NCBI RefSeq assembly: GCF_000186265.1
Contig: NC_014934.1
Coordinates: 1,798,001-1,862,000, forward strand
DNA from: Cellulophaga algicola DSM 14237
GTDB taxonomy: Bacteria > Bacteroidota > Bacteroidia > Flavobacteriales > Flavobacteriaceae
Direction: 5' to 3'
DNA: 64,000 nt
Made by a program: the position numbers and the translations under genes. Below the pieces are notes generated by a model. That model was not told the DNA's origin and did not search any database. It saw only the letters and a program-made list of their open reading frames with translations. Shown here in pieces: positions 1-9,127 of this stretch; within the stretch, counting starts at the first letter, position 1, and the number at the start of each line of letters is the position of its first letter.

Positions 1-966
1 TTCAGACGGGCTATCAAACTGATTAATTAAGAGACCTTCATTTAATTTGGGTCCATAACTACTTAATCCGCCATCATTAACCCCTGCACCAGCGCCATTT
101 TGGAATGAATAAGCACCATTAGAACCACCACCATAAACGTTCTGATATTCCGGTAACGTCAATAAGGTTTCAACCGTTAATGAGCTACTTGTTGTAACTC
201 CAAACCCTTTCTTGTTTTTTCCTCTTTTAGTGGTAATGACTACAACTCCGTTTGCTGCTCTTGCGCCATATAATGCTGCAGAACCAGCTCCTTTTAATAT
301 AGATATAGAAGCAATATCATCAGGACTAATCTCAGACCCACCATTACCAAAATCTACTTCTTGTAATGCACCATTATTTACGAGGTTACTGGTTATTTGT
401 TCGTTACTAATAGGGACGCCATCTACTACAAATAGGGGCTGATTGCTGCCGCTTAAAGAGTTTTCGCCACGGATTACAATTCGAGATGAGGAACCTACAC
501 CAGAAGAACCATTAGTTATTTGTACGCCAGCAACTTGTCCTGCAAGGCTGTTTACAACATTCGTTAAAGTAACTTCGGTTAATTTTTCTGGACCCACTGT
601 AGTCACGGCAGATACTAATGATTGTTTCTCTCTTTCTATGCCTAATGCTGTAACTACAATTTCATTTAATTGTTCGGTATCGGTTTCTAGGATTATTTTT
701 TTAGGAAAATTACCATTCGTAATAGTGATTTTTTGACTTTTATACCCAATTGATGTAATGTTGATTATAAAATTGGTGGTAGTTGTAGCTAAACTAAAAT
801 TACCATCATCATCACTAGTGGTATAGTTATTTGTTGTTGTCTGATTTATGGTTACAAAAGGTATTGGTAGATTATCAGTATCGACCACAATTGCCTTATA
901 CGTATTGGTTTGTGCAAATACGGTTAGGGCAAATAACTGGAATACAGTTATTAGTGCTATTTTCAT
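1..966 (-). CDS. SusC/RagA-like TonB-dependent outer-membrane receptor, 5' part only
   Basis: This is the N-terminal 322 codons of an outer-membrane TonB-dependent receptor; the rest lies beyond the left edge. I read it by translating the minus strand from the ATG at 966. A signal peptide (MKIALITVFQLFALTVFAQ) is followed by a carboxypeptidase-regulatory-like beta-sandwich (about residues 20-95, with the typical YTTSDDDGNFSL and ITSIGYKSQ stretches). Then comes a plug domain containing LNEIVVTALG and GARAANGVVVITTK, both hallmarks of SusC/RagA proteins. Such receptors import oligosaccharides or peptides together with a SusD lipoprotein; any SusD gene would lie outside the window. The substrate cannot be told from this part. 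No TAnnTTTG element is evident just upstream. Confidence 0.93.
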   Translation of the reverse strand, partial: MKIALITVFQLFALTVFAQTNTYKAIVVDTDNLPIPFVTINQTTTNNYTTSDDDGNFSLATTTTNFIINITSIGYKSQKITITNGNFPKKIILETDTEQLNEIVVTALGIEREKQSLVSAVTTVGPEKLTEVTLTNVVNSLAGQVAGVQITNGSSGVGSSSRIVIRGENSLSGSNQPLFVVDGVPISNEQITSNLVNNGALQEVDFGNGGSEISPDDIASISILKGAGSAALYGARAANGVVVITTKRGKNKKGFGVTTSSSLTVETLLTLPEYQNVYGGGSNGAYSFQNGAGAGVNDGGLSSYGPKLNEGLLINQFDSPSE

Positions 967-1012
967 AGTAGTTTTTTTAAATAATAAATAAGATATTTAC
1001 ATAAAGTAAACT

Positions 1013-1032
1013 ACCTAGTTGTTTTACTAGGT
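1013..1032. terminator. Small hairpin between DUF2064 gene and SusC-like gene
   Basis: A perfect 7-bp inverted repeat ACCTAGT / ACTAGGT with a 6-nt loop lies between the end of the DUF2064 gene and the SusC start. It has only a weak T-rich tail on the minus strand, so it may be a weak terminator or a protein-binding palindrome. Confidence 0.35.
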
Positions 1033-1068
1033 TGATTTTCTTAATGCTGGTTGTATATTTTGGAAAAA

Positions 1069-1767
1069 CTATTGAGAAGGGGGTCCTCTTAAAAGAAAGC
1101 TATGAAGTAGTATGTTTGGTCTAAAATCTAATGTATTATTTTCATATTTCGTTTTAACAGATGTTAAGTGAAATAAGATATATACTGCAAATGTTGATTT
1201 CTGGTTGGTGTATGCAAATTCTAAGGCGTTTTTTTTAGAATCAATATCTTCCAAAGTTTCTAAGACTGAGAATGATAACTCTTCTTGAACGGCATAATCT
1301 TTTAATTCATTAGATAGCTTACTCGTTAACCAAGAGAAATTTCTAAATACTTTTTCATCAAAGGCCTTTTCTGTATAGCCTAAAAGGTATACCCCACCAT
1401 CTTTTGAAGGGCCAAAAACTAGTTGTTGGTGCGAAAGTGTTTTAATCGCAGTTGTAATGTGATGGGAAGTAAGGTTAGGGGTATCGTTACCAATAGAGAT
1501 AACATTTTCATACCCTTGGTCAAATAGAGATTGGTAGGCGTTAGCGTAGCGCTCATTAAAGGTTTTACCTTTCTGTTGTGTTTCGTCTATCCAAACAACA
1601 TCAACCCCACTATTTTTTGCAATTTGAAGTGTTTTCTTATTTAAAAGCCGAAAAAATTCTTTGGAAACATTCTTTTTGCTGACCCCGAATAATGGTTTCC
1701 TTTCTGCCTCAATGGTAGCAGAAAGTGAAAAAACAAATAATACTGTTTTGTTGTTATTTGGTGTCAT
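1069..1767 (-). CDS. DUF2064 family protein (glycosyltransferase-A-like)
   Basis: A 232-residue protein of the DUF2064 / rSAM-selenodomain-associated transferase 1 type, a nucleotide-diphosphosugar-transferase-like fold. Visible family motifs are IGNDTPNL at residues 92-99 and GPSKDGGVYLLG at 119-130, the latter being the signature loop. Members often sit with a GT2 partner or in arsenosugar-type clusters. No such partner is visible here, so the donor and acceptor are unknown. The N-terminal part keeps the ERKPLFG region but is shorter than in many homologues. It lies upstream of the SusC-like gene on the same strand, about 100 bp away, with a small hairpin between them, so cotranscription is uncertain. 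Confidence 0.75.
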   Translation of the reverse strand: MTPNNNKTVLFVFSLSATIEAERKPLFGVSKKNVSKEFFRLLNKKTLQIAKNSGVDVVWIDETQQKGKTFNERYANAYQSLFDQGYENVISIGNDTPNLTSHHITTAIKTLSHQQLVFGPSKDGGVYLLGYTEKAFDEKVFRNFSWLTSKLSNELKDYAVQEELSFSVLETLEDIDSKKNALEFAYTNQKSTFAVYILFHLTSVKTKYENNTLDFRPNILLHSFLLRGPPSQ

Positions 1768-1990
1768 TGGTACATTTGGTCGGTAAAATATTGGTAACCT
1801 TATTTTTTTAGTAATTCATTTAATGTAAAAGTAGCTAACTTTTAAAACTTTCTGTCGATGTAACTACGATAAAACCGACTAATGGGTTTGGTAATTATAC
1901 TAAAATAGCCATTTATCTATAATTTTTGGTAGTATAACGTAATATTTACTCCATCTACCTTCTTTTATAGAGATTATTGAGAGTACTTGA

Positions 1991-1998
1991 TATCTTTG
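1991..1998 (+). promoter_or_regulatory. Bacteroidota -7 element TATCTTTG for the TetR gene
   Basis: TATCTTTG matches TAnnTTTG exactly, 41 bp upstream of the ATG at 2040. A clear -33 TTTG is missing. The predicted transcription start falls inside the palindrome at 2000-2019. Confidence 0.6.
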
Positions 1999-1999
1999 T

Positions 2000-2019
2000 A
2001 ACAGACCCTACAGTCTGTT
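2000..2019. promoter_or_regulatory. Putative TetR operator palindrome
   Basis: AACAGAC-CCTACA-GTCTGTT is a perfect 7-bp inverted repeat with a 6-bp spacer. It starts 2 bp after the -7 element and ends 20 bp before the TetR start codon. Position and symmetry are those expected for an autoregulatory TetR operator; binding itself is inferred. Confidence 0.55.
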
Positions 2020-2039
2020 TACCCCAAAACCCAAATCGT

Positions 2040-2654
2040 ATGGAAAAGAGTTTAAAGCGCATGGCTACCATGCATAAAATGCAAGTTACAGGACTAGAAT
2101 TGTTCTATAAAAAAGGCTATTATAATACAAGTGTTGATGAAATCTTAAAAGAACTTAGTCTTTCTAAAGGAGCTTTTTATTACCATTTTAAATCAAAGGA
2201 AGATTTTTTTATTAGTATTCTACAACAATTAGTTGTCCGGAAGGTGTATAGCATGTTGATTGAGCCTATCGAAGGTCACGAAGATCCTTTAAATTTAATA
2301 TCGACCTGTATTGATGAAGCTTTGCAAACAGCAGAACATAATGAAAATGATTATGGCTTTGTGTTAAGTAATTTCATTACAGAATTTAATGGTAAGAACC
2401 CCGAGATAATGAAGTATTTGAATGATACTTTAAAAATTTGGGAAGTTAACCTAGTCTCTGCATTGCAAAGAGGAAAGTTTAACGGTTTTGTAGATCGTCA
2501 TATTGATTGTGAAGGTGCTGCTAGCTATATTATTTCTTCTTTCATAGGAATTAGAACTATGATGGTCGAGGGTAGCCCCACTGCTTTGAGGTATCGCTAT
2601 ATGCAACAATTGCGATTTTTCTTTAGAGCAATGGTGAACAAGCAAACAGCTTAA
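2040..2654 (+). CDS. TetR/AcrR family transcriptional regulator
   Basis: A 204-residue TetR-type repressor. The N-terminal helix-turn-helix is clear: GLELFYKKGYYNTSVDEI, then LSLSKGAFYYHFKSKEDF, the canonical YYHFKSKE recognition-helix end. The remaining ~140 residues form the ligand/dimerisation domain, which gives no ligand clue. I chose the ATG at 2040. An upstream in-frame TTG at 1977 would lengthen it by 21 residues, but a consensus -7 element and a palindromic operator lie inside that extension. The gene stands alone and its 3' end overlaps the convergent GT9 gene by 4 bp. Autorepression is likely; other targets are unknown. Confidence 0.88.
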   Translation: MEKSLKRMATMHKMQVTGLELFYKKGYYNTSVDEILKELSLSKGAFYYHFKSKEDFFISILQQLVVRKVYSMLIEPIEGHEDPLNLISTCIDEALQTAEHNENDYGFVLSNFITEFNGKNPEIMKYLNDTLKIWEVNLVSALQRGKFNGFVDRHIDCEGAASYIISSFIGIRTMMVEGSPTALRYRYMQQLRFFFRAMVNKQTA

Positions 2655-3688
2655 TGTAAAATTTCTTCAATCTTTTTTAATACCATTTCTGGTTTAATGG
2701 TTTCCATAACTTTACCATAACCAATGGGAACTTTGTTGCCATAAATAGAGGTAGGTATTAAAGGGTATTTTTCTCTGTCAGGAAGCAATGCATTGTGCTC
2801 TTTCTGTCTAAAAGGGTAGAATCCTGCATACGGGTGTGTTACGCCCCACAGTGTTAATGTGGGTATTGCATACATTGCAGCTAAATGGGCATTACCACTG
2901 TCCATGGCTACCATGATGTCTAGCTGTGAAATTACGGCAAGTTCTTCGTCTAATGTAATTAGGCCCGCCATATTGAGCGTATTGCTATAGTTATTTTCCC
3001 ATTTAGAAAGTATTTCTTTCTCTTTAACGCCGCCGCCAAAAAGAAGAATTTTATACCTGTTAGCATTATTTAGTTCTGATACCACTTTCTCCATATACGC
3101 TAGGGGATACATTTTCCCAGAAAAAGCAGCAAAGGGTGCTATTCCAATCCAGGTCTTTGTTCCTGCACTAACAAGTTTTTGTGTTTTTTCATTAATAGCT
3201 TCTTTTTTTAGAAGTTTAGATTCTTTTAAATCTAAAGGGAAACCTAATTTATCAAATACATCTGCATAACGTTGCTGAGTAGTCTTAAGCGCTATAAATT
3301 TTTTGTTCTTTTTTGCAATTAAAGCCTTTTTTTCGGCTCTTCCTTTATCAATTTGAATAAAAGGAATTTTACTGGTTTTAAAATATTGCTTAAGAATATT
3401 ACTTCTTAGTACATTATGCAAATCTGCAACGGCATCTATCTGCAATGCTTTTAATTCTTTACTTAGGCGGTATAATCCAATCATGCCTTTATGTCTTCCT
3501 TTTATATCTGCTTCAATTATGGAAACATTCTGTAATTGAGAAAACATCGGCTTAAAAAAAGCTTTTGTAAGTAGGCTAATTTTAACTTCAGGATATTGCT
3601 CTTGAAAGGCTAATAAAACAGGGACAGTCATAGCAACATCTCCCATAGCAGATAATCTAATGACCAAAATATGGTTGATTGGATTCAT
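2651..3688 (-). CDS. Glycosyltransferase family 9 (heptosyltransferase-like)
   Basis: A 345-residue GT-B enzyme of family GT9, which adds heptose or related sugars to the lipopolysaccharide core at the cytoplasmic face of the inner membrane. Motifs seen are RLSAMGDV at residues 11-18 (acceptor-side N-domain), IGIAPFAAFSGK at 181-192, FGGG near 217, and the C-domain donor loop MDSGNAHLAA near 262 followed by LWGVTHPYAGF. It is the last gene of a leftward run with DUF4254 (13 bp upstream) and DUF6427. No heptose synthesis genes are in the window, so the sugar added is not known. The 3' end overlaps the TetR gene by 4 bp, tail to tail. Confidence 0.88.
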   Translation of the reverse strand: MNPINHILVIRLSAMGDVAMTVPVLLAFQEQYPEVKISLLTKAFFKPMFSQLQNVSIIEADIKGRHKGMIGLYRLSKELKALQIDAVADLHNVLRSNILKQYFKTSKIPFIQIDKGRAEKKALIAKKNKKFIALKTTQQRYADVFDKLGFPLDLKESKLLKKEAINEKTQKLVSAGTKTWIGIAPFAAFSGKMYPLAYMEKVVSELNNANRYKILLFGGGVKEKEILSKWENNYSNTLNMAGLITLDEELAVISQLDIMVAMDSGNAHLAAMYAIPTLTLWGVTHPYAGFYPFRQKEHNALLPDREKYPLIPTSIYGNKVPIGYGKVMETIKPEMVLKKIEEILH

Positions 3689-3701
3689 ATGAAAAGTAAA
3701 A

Positions 3702-4304
3702 TTATTTCTTACCGCGAAGAACAGGGTTCATTTCATCGTCATTATACATTTTCATCTGTTTGTAGACTTTCATGTATTTTTCTCCGTTTTCAATGTCCGT
3801 TAACAATTGATCAATAGCTGTAAATAAATCTTTTCGCTGCTCTAAAAGAATGTTAAGCTTATCACTACATTTTTTTAAATGTTCAGAAGAAGCGTCTGTT
3901 CTATTAGCTTCTTCATTCATATGGTAAATTTTCAATGCTAGAATAGATAAACGATCAATAGCCCAGGCAGGACTTTCTGTATTAATTGTAGCAGTATCTT
4001 TAATTGAAACCGATTGGTATTTATTTAAGAAATAGCTGTCAATATATTCCACAAGGTCTGTTCTATCTTGGTTACTCGCATCTATCTTACGCTTAAGTAT
4101 TAGCGCAGCATCTGGGTTTATATTTGGGTCACGAATAATATCTTCATAATGCCATTGCACCGTATCTATCCAATTTTTTCGATAGAGTAGGTGCGAGATA
4201 TCATCTTTTGGATATGGGTTTTCAAAAGATTGATATACATCATCCTTTACATGATATTTGGCTATACTTTCTTCGAAGATTTTGAATGCAAATTCGCTAA
4301 ACAT
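3702..4304 (-). CDS. DUF4254 family protein
   Basis: A 200-residue, mostly helical, charged protein without signal peptide or membrane segment, recognised as DUF4254 from its conserved start (a Y..NPYPKDDI region and WIDTVQWHYEDIIRDPNI) and the AWAIDRLSILALKIYHM helix. Its function is not established. In flavobacteria it is habitually next to a GT9 glycosyltransferase, as here, so a role in lipopolysaccharide core assembly is a reasonable guess from context only. It lies 33 bp downstream of DUF6427 and 13 bp upstream of GT9, consistent with one operon. Confidence 0.8.
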   Translation of the reverse strand: MFSEFAFKIFEESIAKYHVKDDVYQSFENPYPKDDISHLLYRKNWIDTVQWHYEDIIRDPNINPDAALILKRKIDASNQDRTDLVEYIDSYFLNKYQSVSIKDTATINTESPAWAIDRLSILALKIYHMNEEANRTDASSEHLKKCSDKLNILLEQRKDLFTAIDQLLTDIENGEKYMKVYKQMKMYNDDEMNPVLRGKK

Positions 4305-4337
4305 AAATTACGCTTTCTTGCAAAGATACTATTTGAC

Positions 4338-5270
4338 TTAAATAAACCGTATCATCAAGATGATAAAAGGGATAATAATACTCGCAATCAAGGCCATTTC
4401 TTTAATATTCGGTTTTTTAATAGTCTCAATATAATTAGACATAAAAACTGAAGCAGGAAAGAATGTCATCAATATTGGAGAAATTTCATGATTAGAATTA
4501 AGTAAAGTAATGGTAATTCCTATTAAGAAAAATATATTGATAAGACGTATAGTATTAATTCTTCCTTGACCAGAGTTGCTAAGTTTAATAAATGTAATTA
4601 CAATTAACACAAGTACAGCAAAAACATAGGTTATTAAGCGAATGCTATGGCGCCATTCTAATAGATATTCTGATGTGGTACTCACCGTAAATTTATAATG
4701 ATTTAAGATGTAATCTGGGTGTTGAGCTAAAATTAAAATAGCTGAAGAAATTAAAAAAACAGTAGCGACTCCAATTAAGGGTACAATCCAGTTTCTAATA
4801 TTCTTTGGGTTGTATAGATATATCGTAATGTATACTAGAATTAAGAACAAAATTGCCCAATCATAAAATAGACTAGCTACAGCAATCCACATACTTGCAT
4901 CAAAAATTTTTATTTTAATAGATTGGAGCGATTTGATACTTAAAAGCCTTCTTAAGGCTAAAAGCAGAAAAAAGGAACAGACAATACTATAGTTATCCAA
5001 TAAAATTTCAGGAAAAACCAAAATTAACAATGTAAAAAATAAAATAGTATATGAATGATCTGATGTTATTTTATTCCGTTTTACAATGAAGTTGATAATA
5101 AAAACCATAAACAGAAGTACCCCTAAAACCCCTATTTGAGTAAAGATAGTAGTAGAATTATAGGGGATAGAATAAAGGATGAAAACGGTAAACCAATAGA
5201 ATACAAACAGAAATGAAAGTATTAAGATATAATTTATTGGTTTTGTTTTTCCAAAAATGCTTGAAATCAT
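4338..5270 (-). CDS. DUF6427 family multi-pass membrane protein
   Basis: A 310-residue hydrophobic protein with roughly nine or ten membrane segments spread over the whole length, separated by short basic loops such as KRNKI and KNIRNW. I recognise it as the flavobacterial DUF6427 family; no catalytic motif is apparent. It heads the leftward run DUF6427-DUF4254-GT9 and is divergent from DUF6341, with only about 40 bp between the two start codons, so the promoters must overlap. By context it could be an envelope-glycan membrane component, but this is inference. Confidence 0.7.
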   Translation of the reverse strand: MISSIFGKTKPINYILILSFLFVFYWFTVFILYSIPYNSTTIFTQIGVLGVLLFMVFIINFIVKRNKITSDHSYTILFFTLLILVFPEILLDNYSIVCSFFLLLALRRLLSIKSLQSIKIKIFDASMWIAVASLFYDWAILFLILVYITIYLYNPKNIRNWIVPLIGVATVFLISSAILILAQHPDYILNHYKFTVSTTSEYLLEWRHSIRLITYVFAVLVLIVITFIKLSNSGQGRINTIRLINIFFLIGITITLLNSNHEISPILMTFFPASVFMSNYIETIKKPNIKEMALIASIIIPFIILMIRFI

Positions 5271-5282
5271 CTTAGGTTTTTA

Positions 5283-5290
5283 TATTTTTG
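5283..5290 (+). promoter_or_regulatory. -7 element TATTTTTG for the DUF6341 gene
   Basis: An exact TAnnTTTG match 20 bp before the ATG at 5310. It overlaps the nearer upstream ATG at 5292, which argues that translation begins at 5310. Confidence 0.6.
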
Positions 5291-5309
5291 CATGGTAAAT
5301 ATAATTAAG

Positions 5310-5531
5310 ATGGAATCATTTTTTAGAGCGATTGAAGATTTATTTGTAAATGTATTGTTTATACCTCTTGATGCGTTGCGTTTTATGCATAGCTGGTGGG
5401 GTGCTAGTACCTTGAATTGGATTTTCATGATTATTGGCGCTGTAGCCTTTGTATATTGGATGTTACAATTGAAAAAATATAACGATTCTGGAGAAGAACG
5501 TAAAGATGTTTCTGGACATTCTTTCTTGTAA
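5310..5531 (+). CDS. DUF6341 family small membrane protein
   Basis: A 73-residue protein with one clear membrane helix (WIFMIIGAVAFVYWMLQL) after an amphipathic N-terminus (FFRAIEDLFVNVLFIPLDALR). This matches the small flavobacterial DUF6341 family, whose members have sometimes been mislabelled uracil phosphoribosyltransferase in databases. There is no enzymatic domain in so short a chain. An in-frame ATG six codons upstream (5292) would start almost at the predicted transcription start, so the ATG at 5310 is preferred. The gene is divergent from DUF6427 and convergent with purD, with a shared hairpin terminator after it. Confidence 0.75.
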   Translation: MESFFRAIEDLFVNVLFIPLDALRFMHSWWGASTLNWIFMIIGAVAFVYWMLQLKKYNDSGEERKDVSGHSFL

Positions 5532-5540
5532 GAACTAAAA

Positions 5541-5564
5541 AAGCCCTTGTAAAAGGGCTTTTTT
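5541..5564. terminator. Bidirectional terminator between DUF6341 and purD
   Basis: AAAAGCCCTT-GTAA-AAGGGCTTTT is a perfect 10-bp stem with a 4-nt loop, A-tract on the left and T-tract on the right, so it can stop both convergent genes. Confidence 0.9.
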
Positions 5565-5584
5565 TATGTTATAATTGTTTTTGA

Positions 5585-6856
5585 CTATAGATCAAAACCT
5601 AGATCTTTTCTATAATTCATCTTTTCAAACTTCAATTTTTCTATATTTTGGTACGCGATTTTTAAAGCTTCTTTAAAATCGGACCCAAAAGCAGTAACCG
5701 CTAATACGCGTCCACCTGAAGTAACCACTTTTCCATCTACTAAAGTTGTACCTGCATGAAACACAGTGGCATCTTTAATCAAATTAAAACCAGTAATTTC
5801 TTTACCTTTTTCGTAAGCCTCAGGATAGCCCCCAGAAACAGCCATAACTGTTGTCGCAGTACGTTCATCTACCTGTAAATCTATCTCATTTAATGTTTGA
5901 TTGGCAACTGCTTGTAAAACGTCTACTAAATCATTTTTTAAACGAGGGATAACTACTTCAGTTTCTGGATCGCCTAAACGAACATTATATTCAATAACTT
6001 TAGGATTATCATCAACCTTAATCAGCCCAATAAATATAAATCCTTTATAAGGTAAATTATCCTTTTTAAGACCTTCTACGGTAGGGATAACAACTTGGGT
6101 GTGTATTTTATCCATGAAGGCATCACTCGCAAAAGGAACAGGCGAAATAGCGCCCATACCACCCGTATTAAGTCCAGTGTCTCCTTCTCCTATACGTTTA
6201 TAATCTTTTGCGGTAGGTAATACTTTGTAGTTCTTACCATCCGTTAATACAAAAACGCTTAATTCTATACCGTCTAAGAACTCTTCTATAACAACAGTAG
6301 TACTGGCAGTACCAAATTTGGCGTCTACCAGCATGGCTTTAAGTTCATCTTTAGCTTCCTGTAAATCTTTTAATATTACAACACCTTTACCAGCGGCTAA
6401 TCCGTCTGCTTTTAAAACATAAGGTGGTTTTAAACTTTCTAAAAAAGTATATCCTTTTTCAAGAGTTTCAGCCGTAAAACTTTCATAAGCAGCCGTAGGG
6501 ATGTTATGACGCATCATAAACTCTTTAGCAAAATCTTTACTTCCTTCCAGTGTTGCCGCTGCTTTTTGCGGGCCTATAACGGGAATATTTTTTAAAGCAT
6601 TGTCATTTAAAAAGAAATCATGAACCCCATTTACTAATGGATCTTCAGGGCCTACAATGACCATCTCTATCTTTTCGGTAAGAACAGCCGTTTTAATAGC
6701 TTCAAAATCATTGACGCCAATGTTGAGGTTTGTAGCAATAGCTGCAGTACCTGCATTACCAGGTGCTACAAAAAGATTAGATAATTTTGGACTTTGTTTT
6801 AATTTCCATGCAAGGGTATGTTCACGACCGCCTGCTCCAAGAATAAGAATGTTCAT
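5585..6856 (-). CDS. purD: Phosphoribosylamine-glycine ligase (GARS)
   Basis: PurD joins glycine to 5-phosphoribosylamine with ATP, the second step of de novo purine synthesis, in the cytoplasm. The 423-residue length is typical. Motifs include GAGGREHTLAWKL at the N-terminus, GPEDPLVNG, the ATP-grasp loop KADGLAAGKGVV, EEFLDGIELSVF, and the magnesium/ATP motif YNVRLGDPETEVV. I placed the start at the ATG at 6856; an upstream TTG (6877) overlaps a consensus -7 promoter element and would add seven residues absent from the family. It is a single gene ending at the bidirectional hairpin shared with DUF6341. Confidence 0.97.
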   Translation of the reverse strand: MNILILGAGGREHTLAWKLKQSPKLSNLFVAPGNAGTAAIATNLNIGVNDFEAIKTAVLTEKIEMVIVGPEDPLVNGVHDFFLNDNALKNIPVIGPQKAAATLEGSKDFAKEFMMRHNIPTAAYESFTAETLEKGYTFLESLKPPYVLKADGLAAGKGVVILKDLQEAKDELKAMLVDAKFGTASTTVVIEEFLDGIELSVFVLTDGKNYKVLPTAKDYKRIGEGDTGLNTGGMGAISPVPFASDAFMDKIHTQVVIPTVEGLKKDNLPYKGFIFIGLIKVDDNPKVIEYNVRLGDPETEVVIPRLKNDLVDVLQAVANQTLNEIDLQVDERTATTVMAVSGGYPEAYEKGKEITGFNLIKDATVFHAGTTLVDGKVVTSGGRVLAVTAFGSDFKEALKIAYQNIEKLKFEKMNYRKDLGFDL

Positions 6857-6874
6857 ACTACTAGAAGGTTTGGG

Positions 6875-6882
6875 CAAAAATA
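6875..6882 (-). promoter_or_regulatory. -7 element TATTTTTG for purD
   Basis: An exact TAnnTTTG match on the minus strand, 18 bp before the purD ATG. No convincing -33 TTTG was seen. Confidence 0.55.
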
Positions 6883-6932
6883 CCTATTGGAGTTGAATAA
6901 TACCAGTTATTTTAAATGATAAATACTACGGG

Positions 6933-7913
6933 CTACGCTTTACTTGTGAAATTCCTATGTTCTTTTTTCTGAAGTTCTTCAGGAGATAATGATTTAAAAT
7001 AATCGTAAACTATTTTCAGGCCTTCCGTACGGTCTATCTTAGGCTCCCATCCTAGAATTTCTTTTGCTTTAGTGATATCTGGTTGTCTCTGTAAAGGATC
7101 ATCTTGCGGTAATGGTTCAAAAATAATTTTTTGCTGCGTACCGGTAAGCTTAATGATTTCTTGTGCGAACTCTAAAATAGTCGTTTCATGCGGATTTCCA
7201 ATATTGATAGGATTGCTATAATCACTCATTAGCAGCCGATAAATACCTTCTACTTGATCATCTATATAGCAGAAGGAACGTGTTTGAGAACCATCTCCGA
7301 ATACGGTGATATCTTCACCACGAAGTGCTTGCCCCATAAAAGCAGGAACTACACGGCCATCATTTAGTCGCATTCTAGGGCCGTAAGTATTAAAAATACG
7401 CACAATTCGGGTGTCTACGCCATGATACCTGTGATAGGCCATGGTAAGGGACTCCATAAAGCGTTTTGCTTCATCATATACGCCACGTGGACCAATGGAG
7501 CTAACATTGCCATAATACTCTTCATTTTGAGGGTGTACTAGCGGGTCGCCATATATTTCAGAGGTAGAGGCGACTAATATTCTTGCATTTTTCTTTTTAG
7601 CCAACCCCAGAAGATTAAGGGTTCCTACAGAACTTACTTTAAGTGTCTGAATAGGAATCTTTAAATAATCAATAGGGCTTGCAGGAGATGCAAAATGTAA
7701 TATATAGTCTAGTTCACCGCTAACATGTACAAAGTTGCACACATCATGATGATGGAATTCAAATTGTTTTAAGTGAAACAGGTGTTCTATATTTTTTAAG
7801 TCACCAGTAATTAGATTATCCATGCCAATAACATAATAACCGTCTTTTATAAAGCGATCACATAAATGAGATCCTAAAAATCCTGCTGCTCCTGTAATTA
7901 GTACTCTTTTCAT
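6933..7913 (-). CDS. NAD-dependent UDP-glucuronate decarboxylase-like enzyme (UXS family)
   Basis: A 326-residue extended short-chain dehydrogenase. It carries the NAD-binding motif GAAGFLG (residues 8-14), the substrate region [10 protein letters not shown] (115-124) with the catalytic Ser/Thr, and the catalytic YDEAK (146-150). The long spacing around [11 protein letters not shown] and NTYGPRM is characteristic of UDP-xylose synthases, which oxidise and decarboxylate UDP-glucuronate to UDP-xylose in the cytoplasm. It is the last gene of the polysaccharide cluster and overlaps the WecA-like gene by 4 bp (ATGA), so translation is coupled. A UDP-glucose dehydrogenase for its substrate is not in the window. 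A related epimerase activity cannot be excluded. Confidence 0.85.
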   Translation of the reverse strand: MKRVLITGAAGFLGSHLCDRFIKDGYYVIGMDNLITGDLKNIEHLFHLKQFEFHHHDVCNFVHVSGELDYILHFASPASPIDYLKIPIQTLKVSSVGTLNLLGLAKKKNARILVASTSEIYGDPLVHPQNEEYYGNVSSIGPRGVYDEAKRFMESLTMAYHRYHGVDTRIVRIFNTYGPRMRLNDGRVVPAFMGQALRGEDITVFGDGSQTRSFCYIDDQVEGIYRLLMSDYSNPINIGNPHETTILEFAQEIIKLTGTQQKIIFEPLPQDDPLQRQPDITKAKEILGWEPKIDRTEGLKIVYDYFKSLSPEELQKKEHRNFTSKA

Positions 7914-9064
7914 GGATTTGGATTTTCTTTTTTCTTTTTAGAGTTCTCTATCTTAGTTTTGAGGTGACTTACTTTTTTCTTAATTTTTATTTTCTGCTTT
8001 AACGTAGAAAAGTTATAGTTGTATCTAAAAAATACATAGCCTAAAATTAAGACTACGCTAACTAGCATTAACACCATGCCTATATTTTTAGCAGTACTTC
8101 CTAAAACAATAAAAAGCATTACAAAAATTAAATTGAAACAACCAATAAGAAAACTAGCTTGTTTATGACTTAAATTCCAATAATCTATTAGAACATGATG
8201 CGTATGATTCCTGTCTGGAGAAAAAGGTCCTCTTTTATTCGCTAATCGAATGGCAAACACTCTCGCCGTATCAAAAAGCGGTACTATTAATATGGAGATT
8301 GCGATCAATGGTGCATTTTCTAGAAGAAATGGTAACTCTGTATAATCTTGAGGAGTAAGAGAAAGAAATTTTAAAGTTAAAACACTTATAATAAATCCAA
8401 CGATAAGGGAGCCTGTATCTCCCATGAAAATTTTCCGGTCTCCAGATATGTTATACCCAAAGAAGGCCATTAAGCATGCATTTAGGGTTAAGCCAATTAA
8501 AGCGTAATAATGTTCACCTGATAAATAGAAAATGGTAGTATAAATTACTAGTATAACAATGCCAACGATAGAGGCTAAACCATCAATACCGTCAATAAGG
8601 TTATATGAGTTGATGATGGTTATCATCATAAAACCACCAATTATTAAATATAAGAAATATGGGATTTCATTTATGTTTAGAAAACCATTTAAAGAGTGTA
8701 TGATAAAGCCTTCGTTAGCCAATACAAAAGAGACGGCAAGTCCTTGAGCTATTAATTTCGAAAGTGGTCCTAACACCACCAGATCATCTTTTAGACCAAC
8801 AATAAAGAGAATGGTGAGTCCAGGAATAATAAACATTCCTTCGTCATAGTCATTCCAATTTTTTATGAAGAATAAAGCAAAAATTAGAGTGTAGAAAAAC
8901 GCAACACCACCCAATGTTGGAGTTCTACCTTTGTGAGAACTTCTATGGTTAGGATCGTCCATTAATCTTTTATACTCAACAACTGCAATAATTTTTGGAA
9001 TTGTTAAGTAAGTAAGAAGAAAAGCTCCTATAAATAATACAATGGCTGATTCTAAGAAGTACAA
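7910..9064 (-). CDS. WecA/MraY-like undecaprenyl-phosphate sugar-phosphate transferase
   Basis: A 384-residue integral membrane enzyme that starts a lipid-linked saccharide by moving a sugar-1-phosphate (usually N-acetylhexosamine) to undecaprenyl phosphate. About eleven membrane segments are visible. Catalytic landmarks are the DDPNHRSSH and GRTPTLGG loop (residues 36-53), the Asp pair at 93-94, NLIDGIDGL at 155-163, FMGDTGSL at 213-220 and HTHH at 287-290; the GDTG and HxH pattern is of the WecA rather than MraY kind. The C-terminus is very lysine-rich. It lies near the end of the polysaccharide cluster with the UXS-like gene overlapping its 3' end. Confidence 0.9.
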   Translation of the reverse strand: MYFLESAIVLFIGAFLLTYLTIPKIIAVVEYKRLMDDPNHRSSHKGRTPTLGGVAFFYTLIFALFFIKNWNDYDEGMFIIPGLTILFIVGLKDDLVVLGPLSKLIAQGLAVSFVLANEGFIIHSLNGFLNINEIPYFLYLIIGGFMMITIINSYNLIDGIDGLASIVGIVILVIYTTIFYLSGEHYYALIGLTLNACLMAFFGYNISGDRKIFMGDTGSLIVGFIISVLTLKFLSLTPQDYTELPFLLENAPLIAISILIVPLFDTARVFAIRLANKRGPFSPDRNHTHHVLIDYWNLSHKQASFLIGCFNLIFVMLFIVLGSTAKNIGMVLMLVSVVLILGYVFFRYNYNFSTLKQKIKIKKKVSHLKTKIENSKKKKENPNP

Positions 9065-9127
9065 ATTAATTTATTTATAATTCAAATGTAAAGCTTTATA
9101 GTGAAAATATTCTTACTCAATATAAAA

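Noticed and set aside
1977-2039. TTG-started N-terminal extension of the TetR protein
   Set aside because: The extension contains the consensus -7 element and the operator palindrome, and TetR proteins do not need it.
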